64,000 nucleotides of DNA, taken from the NCBI RefSeq assembly GCF_003094615.1, contig NZ_QDKO01000032.1, positions 336,582-400,581 of the forward strand, read 5' to 3'. Below are positions 8,555 to 17,478 of this stretch, piece after piece. Position numbers and translations under genes: made by a program. Numbering within the stretch: position 1 is the first letter of the stretch; each line of letters starts with the position of its first letter. The notes beneath the pieces are model-generated. The model was not told where the DNA came from. It did no database searches and was given only the letters and a program-made list of their open reading frames with translations. Source of the DNA: Caulobacter radicis. Lineage in GTDB: Bacteria; Pseudomonadota; Alphaproteobacteria; Caulobacterales; Caulobacteraceae.

Positions 8555-8566
8555 TGCTTTGCGAGG

Positions 8567-8884
8567 TCAGTCGCGAGACGTGCGTTCCAGGATGGCGCGC
8601 AGCGACTGGGCCTTCTGCGGCAGGTCGGACGACAGCCGCGAGGCCATCTCCCGAAGGCCTACGGCATAGGCCTCGCCGCCGTGGGCGATCTGCTCGGCGC
8701 GTTCGCCCAGCGCGATCAGGTCCCGTTCCAGGGCCTCGATTTCCTCGCGGGCCAGTTGGCGGGCTTCTTGTTGCAGGCGTTGCAGGCGCTGGGCCGTCGT
8801 CTCCGGCCCGCGGGTCAGGTTGTAGACTTCGGCGCCGGCGGTTTCTTCCGGCACGACGGTCAGATGCGGACCGCTCATCGTCAT
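8567..8884 (-). CDS. conserved hypothetical coiled-coil protein
   Basis: 105 residues. A short N-terminal part (MTMSGPHLTVVPEE) is followed by a long Glu/Arg/Leu/Gln-rich helix (about residues 30-100, e.g. RLQRLQQEARQLAREEIEAL) that should form a coiled coil. No signal peptide, membrane segment or catalytic motif is visible. ATGACGATG offers two starts; a GAGGAG (8888-8893) lies 3 bases before the first ATG (8884) and 9 before the second (8878), so initiation could be at either. Function unknown. Codon use is like that of neighbouring genes, which supports a real gene. Confidence 0.7.
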   Translation of the reverse strand: MTMSGPHLTVVPEETAGAEVYNLTRGPETTAQRLQRLQQEARQLAREEIEALERDLIALGERAEQIAHGGEAYAVGLREMASRLSSDLPQKAQSLRAILERTSRD

Positions 8885-9026
8885 CGGCTCCTCGAACTCA
8901 CGGAACCCCCATGCGATGACAATGAACCTACAAGCCTTGCTGTTCCTGTAAAAAAGCGACGTTCTCCGCGAAGCTCGGAGTTTGTGGCGCGGGCGCCACA
9001 TAAGGTATTTTGGCTAAGCTCGGCGC

Positions 9027-9542
9027 CTATTCCTTGGGCTGCGGCGGCGCCTGATGGTCCTTGGCCTCGCAGGGGCCGACATAGACGCTCTCGCTGTGCA
9101 GCCGCATCGTCTTGGACGCGCCGTAGGCCTGAACCTTCATTTCCAGGTCGGTGGTGGTGCGGGTCTGGAAGTCGCCCTTCACCACGCCGGCCAGGCTGTA
9201 GGTGATGGCGTCCTTGCGGCAGGTCAGCTCCAGGGTGAAGCCGTCGATGACCGGGGTGACCTGCGGCTGGCCGCACGGCGCGGCCTTGGCGGCCTCGGCG
9301 GTGGGGTCATGGCCCTCGCCGATGCATTGGGTGGTGCTCTGCTCGCCGCTGGGCGTGCCGGCGGTGGTCTTCCAGAGACCGGCGCGCAGCGGCCTGGGAC
9401 CGCCGGCCGTGGGCGCGGCCTCGCTTTGGGCCGAGGGCGTGCTGGCGCCGGCCGCCGGGGCGGCGGCCTTGTCGTCGTTGCGCGAACAGCCTGCCGCCGC
9501 GAGGACGGCCAGGAACAGGGCGAGGCGGGCGGCGGTGGTCAT
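9027..9542 (-). CDS. DUF3617-family lipoprotein
   Basis: 171 residues. The N-terminus MTTAARLALFLAVLAAAGC is a lipoprotein signal with lipobox AAGC. An Ala/Pro-rich linker follows, then a globular domain with RPLRAGLWKTTAG, TTQCIGEGHDP, a CGQPQVT segment, LTCRKDAITYSL and DFQTRTTTDLEMK. The repeated cysteines and GLW-start match the DUF3617 family of periplasmic proteins, whose function is unknown. It is a single gene transcribed toward 8567, and no partner suggests a role. Confidence 0.75.
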   Translation of the reverse strand: MTTAARLALFLAVLAAAGCSRNDDKAAAPAAGASTPSAQSEAAPTAGGPRPLRAGLWKTTAGTPSGEQSTTQCIGEGHDPTAEAAKAAPCGQPQVTPVIDGFTLELTCRKDAITYSLAGVVKGDFQTRTTTDLEMKVQAYGASKTMRLHSESVYVGPCEAKDHQAPPQPKE

Positions 9543-9624
9543 CGGCTACTGTCCCGAGAAGCGGGGCGCGGTCAGGCGCCTCGGTCCGAACAATACGCGG
9601 ACGCGCCGCCCGGTTGCCAGGGGG

Positions 9625-10122
9625 TCAGCCGACGGCGGGCGCGTAAGTCGCGGGCGCGACCGGAGCCTGGGCCGCGGGGGCAGGGGCCGGCTGCGGCGCG
9701 GGGCGCGTGAACTTGACGCTGCGACCCTGGAAGTCGGCGCCGCTTTCCATGGCCAACTGCTCGTGGGCGATGTCGCCCTCGACCTTGGCCGTGCCGTAGA
9801 GGCGCACCTGGCGGGCGGCGACGGCCCCGATCACCTTGCCGTGGATCTCGACGGCCTGGGCGGCGATCGAACCCTCCACGCGGCCGTTGGGGCCCAGGAC
9901 CAGCTTGCCGACCTTGATGTCGCCCTGGACCACGCAGTCCAGATGCAGTTCGCCGTCGCCCGACACGTCGCCGCGGATGGTCAGGCCCTGGGCGATCAGC
10001 GAGGCGGGCTTGGGGCGCGGCGGCGGGGCCGGAGCGGCCTGGGCCGGCGGCGCGGGCGTCGGAGCGGCCGCCAGCGGCTCCAGGGCCAGCGGGGCGGGGG
10101 CGTCTTTCTTCTTCTGGAACAT
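9625..10122 (-). CDS. bactofilin (polymer-forming cytoskeletal protein)
   Basis: 165 residues. An N-terminal Ala/Pro-rich tail (residues 1-40) precedes a core of short beta repeats (LTIRGDVSGDGELHLDCVVQ, GDIKVGKLVLGPNGRVEGSI, GKVIGAVAARQVRLYGTAKV), then a Pro/Ala-rich C-terminal tail. This is the right-handed beta-helix organisation of bactofilins, which polymerise without nucleotide. In Caulobacter two bactofilins recruit the PbpC peptidoglycan synthase to the stalk pole. The ATG at 10122 gives the conserved MFQKKK-like start; an upstream start would add an unrelated piece. Which paralogue this is cannot be told by eye, so no symbol is given. Confidence 0.88.
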   Translation of the reverse strand: MFQKKKDAPAPLALEPLAAAPTPAPPAQAAPAPPPRPKPASLIAQGLTIRGDVSGDGELHLDCVVQGDIKVGKLVLGPNGRVEGSIAAQAVEIHGKVIGAVAARQVRLYGTAKVEGDIAHEQLAMESGADFQGRSVKFTRPAPQPAPAPAAQAPVAPATYAPAVG

Positions 10123-10210
10123 GAGGCGGCGGCTTTCTCGAATTGGGTCGCTTGCCAGCTTGAGCAGCAAGCGCGGCGCCAGTCGGAAAGCCCCGTCTCG
10201 GTTTCTGTCG

Positions 10211-10555
10211 TCACCAGGGGCGGCGGGCCGCCACGGTCTCGAAGAACAGCCGGAAATCGCCCATCAGGCTGTAGAGCGGATAGGAGAAGGTGGCCGGGCG
10301 GTTCTTCTCGAACACGAAGTGGCCGACCCAGGCGAAGCCGTAGCCGACCAGCGGCGCGGCCAGGAAGAACCACGGGCTGACCGTGAAGCCCATCACCAGG
10401 CTGACGATGACCAGTCCCGTGCCGACGACATGCAGCCGGCGGCTGGTGTGGTTGAGGTGTTCGGAGAGATAGAAGGGATAGAAGTCGGCGAAGGTGCGAT
10501 AGCGCTCCTCGCCCGCGGCGCGGTGCTCGCCGGCTTGGTCGGCGTTCTGGCCCAT
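10211..10555 (-). CDS. DUF962 / Mpo1-like membrane protein
   Basis: 114 residues with family features: FADFYPFYLSEHLNHTSRRLHVVGT near the N-terminus, including the His-rich segment, then two hydrophobic helices (LVIVSLVMGFTVSPWFFLAA and LVGYGFAWVGHFVFEKNRPA) and YPLYSLMGDFRLFF. The yeast homologue Mpo1 is an iron-dependent dioxygenase acting on 2-hydroxy fatty acids; the conserved HLNHxxxRxxHxxG and GHFxxEKNxPA segments fit the same fold. Bacterial function is not established. It has its own upstream gap and faces the Lrp-family gene in tandem. Confidence 0.82.
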   Translation of the reverse strand: MGQNADQAGEHRAAGEERYRTFADFYPFYLSEHLNHTSRRLHVVGTGLVIVSLVMGFTVSPWFFLAAPLVGYGFAWVGHFVFEKNRPATFSYPLYSLMGDFRLFFETVAARRPW

Positions 10556-10668
10556 GGGGCGTGTCCTCCCGGTCGATGTGGCTCGACCTTGCGCCTAGGA
10601 GAGGACGGTCCGTCTTCGGATGCAAGAGGTCTCGAGGGCGGCCCCCACCGCCCTCGAACGAATGCGCC

Positions 10669-11166
10669 TCAGCTCAGCGGGCTGACGTAGGGGCTGACCA
10701 GGCCCAGCGGCACGGCGGTCGAGTTCTTGACGCCGCGGATGACGATGCGGCTTTCGATGTTCGACACCAGGCCCAGCGACAGGATCTTGTCGCGCAGGAA
10801 CTCGTCGAAGGCGTGCATGTCGCGGGTGACGATGCGCATCTCGTAGTCGGCCGCGCCGGTCACGGTGGCGCACTGCACCACCTCCGCCCACTTGGCGACC
10901 GCGTGCTCGAAGGTCTCGAGGTTTTCCTTGGTCGGCAGCGACAGCTTCACGGTGCAATAGACCTCGAAGCCCAGGCCCAGCTTTTCGCGGTCCAGGATGG
11001 TCACGCGGCGCTGGATGACGCCGGCGTCTTCCAGCCGCTTGATGCGCCGCCAGCACGGGCTGGAGGACAGCCCGACTCGCTCGGCGATCTCGGCGACGGA
11101 CAGTCCGGCGTCGTGTTGGATGAGATCCAGGATCTTGGCATCCACGGCGTCGAGTTGTTCGGACAA
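10669..11166 (-). CDS. Lrp/AsnC family transcriptional regulator
   Basis: 165 residues. The N-terminal helix-turn-helix is DAVDAKILDLIQHDAGLSVAEI ... SSSPCWRRIKRLEDAGVI, followed by the RAM (AsnC ligand-binding) domain with FEVYCTVKL, CATVTGAADYEMRIVTRDM and VSNIESRIVIRGVK. I chose the TTG at 11166 because a GGGGGGAGG lies directly upstream and the family normally starts with LDxxDxxIL. Divergent orientation to the indolepyruvate oxidoreductase gene, with about 140 bases between, suggests that it controls that gene in response to an aromatic or branched amino acid. Such pairings are common in Proteobacteria. Confidence 0.9.
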   Translation of the reverse strand: MSEQLDAVDAKILDLIQHDAGLSVAEIAERVGLSSSPCWRRIKRLEDAGVIQRRVTILDREKLGLGFEVYCTVKLSLPTKENLETFEHAVAKWAEVVQCATVTGAADYEMRIVTRDMHAFDEFLRDKILSLGLVSNIESRIVIRGVKNSTAVPLGLVSPYVSPLS

Positions 11167-11308
11167 GAATTCCTCCCCCCAGAGGGTGTTTGACGCGTCG
11201 ATCTTGCGCAAAGCCCGCCCGAGTCGGGCACGCCTTGGGCAAACAATTTCCGCGCTTCTATAAGATATTGCCTTACGGGCGAAAAGACCCGGGAGGAAAA
11301 TTTTTGCC

Positions 11309-14300
11309 ATGCGGCACTCGGAAGTCACGCTCGACGACAAATATGTGCTCGAAGATGGTCGCGCCTTCATCACTGGCGTGCAGGCGCTGCTCCGTGTGCT
11401 GCTCGATAGAAAGCGCCTGGACCGACTCGCTGGGCTGAACACCGCCGGCTTCGTGTCGGGCTATCGCGGCTCGCCCCTCGGGGGCCTCGACCAGCAGGCC
11501 GCGCGCATCAACAAGCTGCTCACCGCGCACGACGTGGTCTTCAAGGAAGGCCTGAACGAAGACCTTGCCGCCACCGCCGTCTGGGGCAGCCAGCAGGCCA
11601 ACCTCTTCCCCGGCGCGACGCACGATGGCGTCTTTGGCATGTGGTACGGCAAGGCGCCGGGCGTCGACCGCACCGGCGACGTCTTCAAGCACGCCAATTT
11701 CGCCGGGACCTTCCCGACCGGCGGCGTCCTGGCCGTGGCCGGCGACGACCACGCCTGCAAGAGCTCGACCCTGCCGTCGCAGTCGGAGTTCGCCTTCCAG
11801 GACTTCGAGATCCCCGTGCTGTCGCCGGCCGACGTGCAGGAGGTGCTGGACTACGGCATCCTCGGCATCGCCATGTCGCGCTTTTCAGGGCTGTGGACCG
11901 GCCTGATCGCCCTGGCCGACACCATGGACTCGGGCGTCACCATCGACGTCTCGCTGGGTCGCCACCAGGCGGTCATTCCCGAATTCGCCATGCCGCCCGG
12001 CGGCCTGGGCATCCGGCTGAAGGACCAGCCGATGGAGAAGGAGCGCCGCCTCCGCCTCCACAAGATCCCCGCCGCCCTGGCCTTCGCCCGCGCCAACCAG
12101 ATCGACCGCGTGGTGCTGGGCGCCTCGCATGTAAAGGTCGGCAAGGCCCGCCTTGGCATCGTCTGCCAGGGCCAGGCCTACAAGGACGTGCTGGAGGCCT
12201 TCTCGGCCATGGGCATGAGCCTGCAGGAAGCCGCCGACCTGGGCGTCTCGGTCTACAAGGTGGGCATGCCCTGGCCGCTGGAGCCGCTGGGCCTGCGCGC
12301 CTTCGCCGCCGGCCTCGAGACCCTGATGGTCATCGAGCACAAGCGCGCCTTGATCGAGCCCCAGGCCCGGGCCGCGCTCTACGACCTGCCCGCCCAGGCC
12401 CGCCCGCGCATCATCGGCAAGACCGACGAGAAGGGCCATCCGCTGCTGTCCGAGCTGGGCTCACTGTCGGTGGCCGAGATCGCCCTGGCCATCTATGACC
12501 GCCTGCCCGACGGGCCGCACATGGAGCGGGCGCGCGCCTATCTGAACCGGGTCTCGGCCGCCGGCGTCGCCGCCGTCAGCCTGGCCTCGGACCAAGCCCG
12601 CAAGCCGTTCTTCTGTTCGGGCTGCCCGCACAACACCTCGACCAAGCTGCCGGAAGGCAGCCGCGCGCTGGCGGGTATCGGCTGCCACTACATGGCCGGC
12701 TTCAACGACCCTTCGACCGACCTCAACACCCATATGGGCGGTGAGGGCCTGACCTGGGTGGGCGCAGCCCCCTTCACGACCGAGAAGCACGTCTTCCAGA
12801 ACCTGGGCGACGGCACCTACAACCACTCGGGTTCTCTGGCCATCCGCGCCGCCGTCGCGGCCGGGGCCAACATCACCTACAAGCTCTTGTTCAACGACGC
12901 CGTGGCCATGACCGGCGGCCAGCGCGCCGAAAGCGGCTTCACCCCGGCCCAGATCACCCGCCAGCTGGCCAGCGAGGGCGTGACCAAGACGGTCATCGTC
13001 GTCGACGAACTGGAACGCTATGCCGGGGTCACCGACTTGGCCCCCGGGGTCGAGGTGTTCCCGCGGTCCGAGCTGATGACCGTGCAGAAGGCGCTGCGCG
13101 ACACCCCCGGGACGACGGTGCTGCTCTACGACCAGACCTGCGCCACCGAGAAGCGCCGTCGCCGCAAGCGCGGGACCATGGCCAAGGCGACCCAGAAGGT
13201 GTTCATCAATCCGCTGGTCTGCGAAGGCTGCGGCGACTGCTCGGTGAAGTCCAACTGCGTGTCGGTGGAACCGCTCGACACCGCGTTTGGCCGCAAGCGC
13301 AAGATCAACCAGTCCAGCTGCAATCAGGACTATTCGTGCCTGGAGGGCTTCTGCCCGTCCTTCGTAACCTTGGAAGGGGCCGAGAAGGCCGGGGAGAAGG
13401 CCAAGCCCGCGCCGCTATCGGCCGATTCCACGCCGCTGCCGGCCTTCGAAGAGTTCCACGGCGTGCGCCGGATCATCTTCACCGGCGTCGGCGGGACCGG
13501 GGTCACGACCGTGGCCTCCATCCTGGCCATGGCCGCCCATGTCGACGGCCGCGCCGGCAGCGTGGTCGACATGACGGGCCTGGCCCAGAAGGGCGGCTCG
13601 GTGTTCAGCCACGTCAAGATCGGCGAGTTGGAGGACACCGTGGTCGGCGGCCGCGTGCCCGCCGCTAGCGCCGACGTGCTGATCGCCTGCGACCTGCTGG
13701 TCGCCGCCAGTCCCGAGGCCCTGGCGCTGTACGCCAAGGACCGCACCATCGCCTTCGGCAACAGCGACTTCGCGCCGACGGCCGACTTCGTCACCAGCCG
13801 CGACGTGAAGTTCGACGGCGGGGCCATGGCGCGCCGTGTGAAGGCCGCCACCAAGGCCTTCGACGCCTGCCCGGCCCAGCGCCTGGCCGAGGCCCGGTTC
13901 GGCGACGCCATCTACGCCAACATGATCATGGTCGGTTTCGCCTGGCAGCGCGGGGTGATCCCGGTCTCCAGCCGCGCCCTCTACCGCGCCATCAAGCTGA
14001 ACGGAGTGGACGCCGAGGCCAACCTGCAGGCCTTCGAGCTGGGCCGCCAGATCGCCTTCGACCCGGCCGCGGCCGGCGACAAGCCGGTCGCGGTCGTCGC
14101 GCCCGAGACCGAGCCGCTGGACGGCCTGATCGCCCGCCGGGTCGAGGACCTGGTCGCCTACCAGGACGCCCACTACGCGGCCCGCTACGCCGAGCGCATC
14201 GCCAAGGTGCGGCATGCCGAGGTCGCGGTGGTCGGCGAGGGGGCTGACCTGCCGCTGACCCGCGCGGCGGCGACCAACCTCTACAGGCTGATGGCCTACA

Positions 14301-14755
14301 AGGACGAGTACGAGGTCGCCCGCCTCTATACCGATGGCCGCTTCGCCCAGGAACTGGCCGGAACCTTCAAGGGCGGCAAGGCCAAGGTCTGGCTGTCGCC
14401 GCCGCTGATCGCCCCCAAGGGCAAGGACGGCAAGCCCAGGAAGATCGCCTTCGGCGGCTGGATGCTGGACCTGGCCTTCCCGGCCATCGCCCGGATGAAG
14501 GGCCTGCGCGGCGGGGCCTTCGACATCTTCGGCAAGACCGAGGAGCGCAGGATGGAGCGCGGCCTGGTCGCCGACTACGAGGTCACGCTGGATCGGCTTA
14601 CCGCCGGCCTGCGGGCCGAGAACAAGGCCCTGGCGGTGAAGCTGGCCCAGGTTCCGTCCGAGATCCGCGGCTACGGCCACGTCAAGGAAGCGGCCGTCGA
14701 GAAGGCCAAGGCGACCGCGGCCAAGCTGTGGGGGCAGTGGGAGGGCGCCGCCTGA
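11309..14755 (+). CDS. indolepyruvate ferredoxin oxidoreductase (fused subunits)
   Basis: 1148 residues. It oxidatively decarboxylates aryl-pyruvates (from Trp, Phe, Tyr) to aryl-acetyl-CoA with thiamine diphosphate and iron-sulfur clusters. The protein joins the pieces found separately in archaeal IorA/IorB: pyrimidine-binding region (GFVSGYRGSPLGGLD), ThDP-binding region (FCSGCPHNTSTKLPEG...GIGCHYM and GDGTYNHSGSLAIRAAVAAG), a ferredoxin-like Cys cluster (VCEGCGDCSVKSNC), and a C-terminal gamma-type domain (FTGVGGTGVTTVASILAMAA). This large fused form is typical of aerobic Proteobacteria and is involved in aromatic amino acid breakdown. A GGGAGG lies before the ATG at 11309. Confidence 0.92.
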   Translation: MRHSEVTLDDKYVLEDGRAFITGVQALLRVLLDRKRLDRLAGLNTAGFVSGYRGSPLGGLDQQAARINKLLTAHDVVFKEGLNEDLAATAVWGSQQANLFPGATHDGVFGMWYGKAPGVDRTGDVFKHANFAGTFPTGGVLAVAGDDHACKSSTLPSQSEFAFQDFEIPVLSPADVQEVLDYGILGIAMSRFSGLWTGLIALADTMDSGVTIDVSLGRHQAVIPEFAMPPGGLGIRLKDQPMEKERRLRLHKIPAALAFARANQIDRVVLGASHVKVGKARLGIVCQGQAYKDVLEAFSAMGMSLQEAADLGVSVYKVGMPWPLEPLGLRAFAAGLETLMVIEHKRALIEPQARAALYDLPAQARPRIIGKTDEKGHPLLSELGSLSVAEIALAIYDRLPDGPHMERARAYLNRVSAAGVAAVSLASDQARKPFFCSGCPHNTSTKLPEGSRALAGIGCHYMAGFNDPSTDLNTHMGGEGLTWVGAAPFTTEKHVFQNLGDGTYNHSGSLAIRAAVAAGANITYKLLFNDAVAMTGGQRAESGFTPAQITRQLASEGVTKTVIVVDELERYAGVTDLAPGVEVFPRSELMTVQKALRDTPGTTVLLYDQTCATEKRRRRKRGTMAKATQKVFINPLVCEGCGDCSVKSNCVSVEPLDTAFGRKRKINQSSCNQDYSCLEGFCPSFVTLEGAEKAGEKAKPAPLSADSTPLPAFEEFHGVRRIIFTGVGGTGVTTVASILAMAAHVDGRAGSVVDMTGLAQKGGSVFSHVKIGELEDTVVGGRVPAASADVLIACDLLVAASPEALALYAKDRTIAFGNSDFAPTADFVTSRDVKFDGGAMARRVKAATKAFDACPAQRLAEARFGDAIYANMIMVGFAWQRGVIPVSSRALYRAIKLNGVDAEANLQAFELGRQIAFDPAAAGDKPVAVVAPETEPLDGLIARRVEDLVAYQDAHYAARYAERIAKVRHAEVAVVGEGADLPLTRAAATNLYRLMAYKDEYEVARLYTDGRFAQELAGTFKGGKAKVWLSPPLIAPKGKDGKPRKIAFGGWMLDLAFPAIARMKGLRGGAFDIFGKTEERRMERGLVADYEVTLDRLTAGLRAENKALAVKLAQVPSEIRGYGHVKEAAVEKAKATAAKLWGQWEGAA

Positions 14756-14765
14756 GCGGGCGGCG

Positions 14766-15589
14766 TCAGGGCTTGGTCGGCGGGCTGAGGCGGCTGGCGT
14801 CGACCGCCCGCCGCAGCACCGGCCAATTGAACCGCAGCATGACCCGGCCCTGCGCCAGCGGGGTCTTGTCGTCGGCTTCGGCCTTGGCGGTGAACATCCC
14901 GGCCAGCTGGTCCATGGCGTTCAGCTGCGCGTCCGTCGGTTCGCCGAGAGGCTCGCAGCCGTCCAGCTGGCGGTCCGGGCGCGTGGTGCACAACAGTCCG
15001 GTGACGGGAGGGCCGCCGTTGACGCTGCGCACGGCGGTCGCGGTGTCTTCCAGATAGGGCTGCCTGTCCCAGGACAGGTCGTGCAGGTCGCAGCGCTGGT
15101 CGGGCGCGGCCTTGGTCCCGCAGGCGATCTTCCCGCCGGCCTTGGTCGGCGTCATCAGATAGGCGCGGCGGCCGGCGACATACTCCAGGTTCGAGGGCGG
15201 CACGGCTTGGGGCGCGCCCCAGCTGATCGGTATCGCCACGACGGCCCCGGTCAGGGCTTCCGGCGGCGCCTTGCGCGGGTCGAAACCGAACTTGCGCACG
15301 ACCCTCAGCGACGCCTCGCCGAAGGCGGGCTCGGATTCGGCCAGCACCACGCAGTCGGCGACGCCGCCCTTGGGGGTGAGCAGGCATTCCAGCACCGCCG
15401 CTCCGCCGCGCTCGGCGTCCCTGGCCGCGTGGGGATAGGCCGCCGCTATGTCTCCGCCTTCGGGCTTGCGGTTCCAGATGACCTGGTCGCCGGTCAGCCG
15501 ATGATAGGCCGGCGTCTGCGCCTGGGCGGTTGCGCCCAGCAGGGCGCAGGGCAGGGCAGGGCGATGGCGGACAGGACAAGGATGCGCAT
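14766..15589 (-). pseudogene. secreted TonB-C-like protein, frameshifted in its signal peptide
   Basis: The frame 15623-14766 encodes a mature protein of about 250 residues with a TonB C-terminal-like segment (AAVLECLLTPKGGVADCVVL...ASLRVVRKFGFDPRKAPPEA) and a second half rich in paired cysteines. This frame has no ATG, GTG or TTG before an internal GTG at 15395. An ATG at 15589, with GGAG upstream, starts a clear signal peptide (MRILVLSAIAL) but in another frame. The switch falls at CCCTGCCCTGCCCTG (about 15545-15560). Removing 5 bases restores MRILVLSAIALPCALLGATAQAQ. So either the gene is broken, varies by repeat slippage, or there is a sequencing error. The function of the intact form is unknown. 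Confidence 0.65.
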
Positions 15590-15701
15590 GGACGTCGAGG
15601 CTCCGGACACAATCTCCGGCTGATCACGTTGCGCGCTCTTTGGCAATGGCCAAGCTTGCGAGCGGATGGCGCGGGCTAGGGTTCGTGCTAGGCTTCCAGC
15701 C

Positions 15702-16013
15702 ATGAACAGGCCTTTGCAGAAAGCCCATCTGGTTTCCGTGAACCTGCCCGCCAGCGCCGTCGAGGCGCTGGATGCGCGGGTCGCGGCCGGGGAGTTCGCG
15801 TCGCTGGACGAGGCTGTGACGGCGGCGTTGCTCGAACTCGAGCATTTCCGTGCGGTCGATCTTCTGGGCGGAGAGGCCGCATTCAATGCGCTCGCCGAAG
15901 AGGTCGAGGCTGATCCGAGCGCGGGTATGGGCGAGGTCGACGCCTTCGAGTTCCTTCATGCCCTGAAGAGCAGGTACGAACAGATGGCGGACGCCCGGGG
16001 CGATAGGGCTTGA
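15702..16013 (+). CDS. ParD-like antitoxin
   Basis: 103 residues. The N-terminal ribbon-helix-helix is VSVNLPASAVEALDARVAAG followed by EFASLDEAVTAALLELE, as in ParD/CopG antitoxins. The acidic C-terminal half (EEVEADPSAGMGEVD) would wrap the toxin. The next gene starts inside this stop codon (TTGA overlap at 16010-16013), and that gene encodes a ParE-like toxin. Such pairs are type II toxin-antitoxin systems, and the antitoxin normally represses its own promoter. The start at 15702 gives the usual length. The upstream gene is divergent, so the promoter lies in 15590-15701. Confidence 0.82.
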   Translation: MNRPLQKAHLVSVNLPASAVEALDARVAAGEFASLDEAVTAALLELEHFRAVDLLGGEAAFNALAEEVEADPSAGMGEVDAFEFLHALKSRYEQMADARGDRA

Positions 16014-16297
16014 GGCTTGTTCGCCTGAGCGCTTCGGCCGCGAAGGATATCCAGGGCATCGGCGACGATATCGCGGCGGATAAACCTCGCGCCGCTTCGG
16101 ATTTCGTCGCTCACCTGCTGCAGCGCTGTCAAAGTCTCGCGAATGCACCGGAAGGGTATGGCCTGAAGCCAGCCTTCGGCGCGAACGTTCGGGGCGTGAC
16201 CCTTCCTCCCTACATCATCCTCTACCGCATCCGTGAGCGGGACATTCTCATTCTCGGCGTCCGGCACGGGGCGCGTAAGCCGGTGGCGTTCAAATGA
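16010..16297 (+). CDS. ParE-like toxin, RelE/ParE superfamily
   Basis: 95 residues, typical toxin length. Motifs are SASAAKDIQGIGDDIAADKP at the N-terminus, LKPAFGANVRGVTLPPYIIL (the R-x-x...Y-x-I-x-Y strand) and RIRERDILILGVRHGARKP at the end, as in ParE where the family has RVLHGxRD. ParE proteins poison DNA gyrase, whereas RelE-fold relatives cut mRNA; the sequence favours ParE. It starts with TTG overlapping the antitoxin stop, so translation is coupled. Its own stop overlaps the start of the next gene (ATGA at 16294-16297), an unusual extension of a toxin-antitoxin operon. Confidence 0.85.
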   Translation: MRLVRLSASAAKDIQGIGDDIAADKPRAASDFVAHLLQRCQSLANAPEGYGLKPAFGANVRGVTLPPYIILYRIRERDILILGVRHGARKPVAFK

Positions 16298-17412
16298 CCG
16301 ACTTCGATTTCGACGCCGTCGTGGTGGGCGCCGGCGCCGTGGGACTGGCCTGCGGCTACGCCCTGGCGCGGCGGGGACTGGTCGTGGCGGTGCTGGAGGC
16401 GCAGGGGCACATCGGTCAGGGCGTGTCGTCGCGCAATTCCGAGGTGATCCACGGCGGCCTCTACTACCCGACCGGCTCGCTGAAGGCCCGCCTGTGCGTG
16501 CAGGGACGGCGGCGGCTGTATGCGTTCCTCGACGCCCACAAGGTGGCCTACAAGAAGTGCGGCAAGCTGGTGGTGGCCACCAGCGACGACGAGATCGCCC
16601 GGCTCGACGCCATCTGGGACCAGGCCCTGGCCAACGACGTCGAGGGCATGGAGCGGTTGTCCGGCGCCCAGGCCCAGGCGCTGGAACCTGGCCTCAACGC
16701 CCATGCCGCCCTGCTGTCGCCCGAGAGCGGGGTCTTCGCCAGCCATGACTACATGCTGGCCCTGCACGGCGAGATCGAGGCCGCCGGCGGGGCGGTGGTG
16801 ATCGCGACGCCGTTCGAGGGCGCGATCCCTCTGGAGGCCGGCGGCTTTTCCGTGCGGGCCGGCGGCGCCGAGCCGACGACCCTGACCTGCCGCCTGCTGG
16901 TCACCGCGCCGGGCCTGTCGGCCCAGGACGTGGCGGCCGCCATCGAGGGCTTTCCGAAGGACCAGATCCCGAAGGCCCACTACGGCAAGGGGGTCTATTT
17001 CCGCCTGACGGGCAAGGCGCCGTTCCAGCGCCTGGTCTATCCGCCGCCGATCCACGGGGCGCTGGGCACCCACTACCGCAACGACATGGGCGGCCAGGCG
17101 GTGTTCGGCCCCGACCTGGAGTACGTGTCAGCGCCCGACTACTCGGTGGATCCGGCCCGCGCCGAGGACTTCGCCGCCTATATCCGCAAGTTCTGGCCGG
17201 GCCTGCCCGACGGCGCGCTCAGCCCCGACTACGCCGGCGTGCGGCCCAAGATCCATGGCCCAGGCGAGCCCCAGCCCGACTTCCAGCTGCGCGGCGCCGA
17301 CACCCATGGCCTGGCGGGCCTGGTGGCGCTGTTCGGCATCGAGAGCCCGGGCCTGACCAGCAGCCTGGCGATCGGCGAGGCCGTGGCCGACCTGCTCGCC
17401 GCACCGCTTTAA
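16294..17412 (+). CDS. LhgO-like FAD-dependent oxidoreductase
   Basis: 372 residues. The N-terminal Rossmann motif DAVVVGAGAVGLACGYALAR binds FAD. Next come the family signature SSRNSEVIHGGLYYPTGSLK and, near the C-terminus, DYAGVRPKIHGPGEPQPDF and GLVALFGIESPGLTSSLAIG. These match the L-2-hydroxyglutarate dehydrogenase/oxidase (LhgO) branch of the DAO superfamily, which oxidises L-2-hydroxyglutarate to 2-oxoglutarate. The substrate here is inferred only from similarity. The start overlaps the ParE stop, so this metabolic gene appears translationally coupled to the toxin-antitoxin pair. Confidence 0.85.
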   Translation: MTDFDFDAVVVGAGAVGLACGYALARRGLVVAVLEAQGHIGQGVSSRNSEVIHGGLYYPTGSLKARLCVQGRRRLYAFLDAHKVAYKKCGKLVVATSDDEIARLDAIWDQALANDVEGMERLSGAQAQALEPGLNAHAALLSPESGVFASHDYMLALHGEIEAAGGAVVIATPFEGAIPLEAGGFSVRAGGAEPTTLTCRLLVTAPGLSAQDVAAAIEGFPKDQIPKAHYGKGVYFRLTGKAPFQRLVYPPPIHGALGTHYRNDMGGQAVFGPDLEYVSAPDYSVDPARAEDFAAYIRKFWPGLPDGALSPDYAGVRPKIHGPGEPQPDFQLRGADTHGLAGLVALFGIESPGLTSSLAIGEAVADLLAAPL

Positions 17413-17478
17413 GTCGGCTGGCTGACACCAAACCCCGCGTCATGCGTTAGCCGAAGAGGCTGTTCGACGGAGAGGGCG

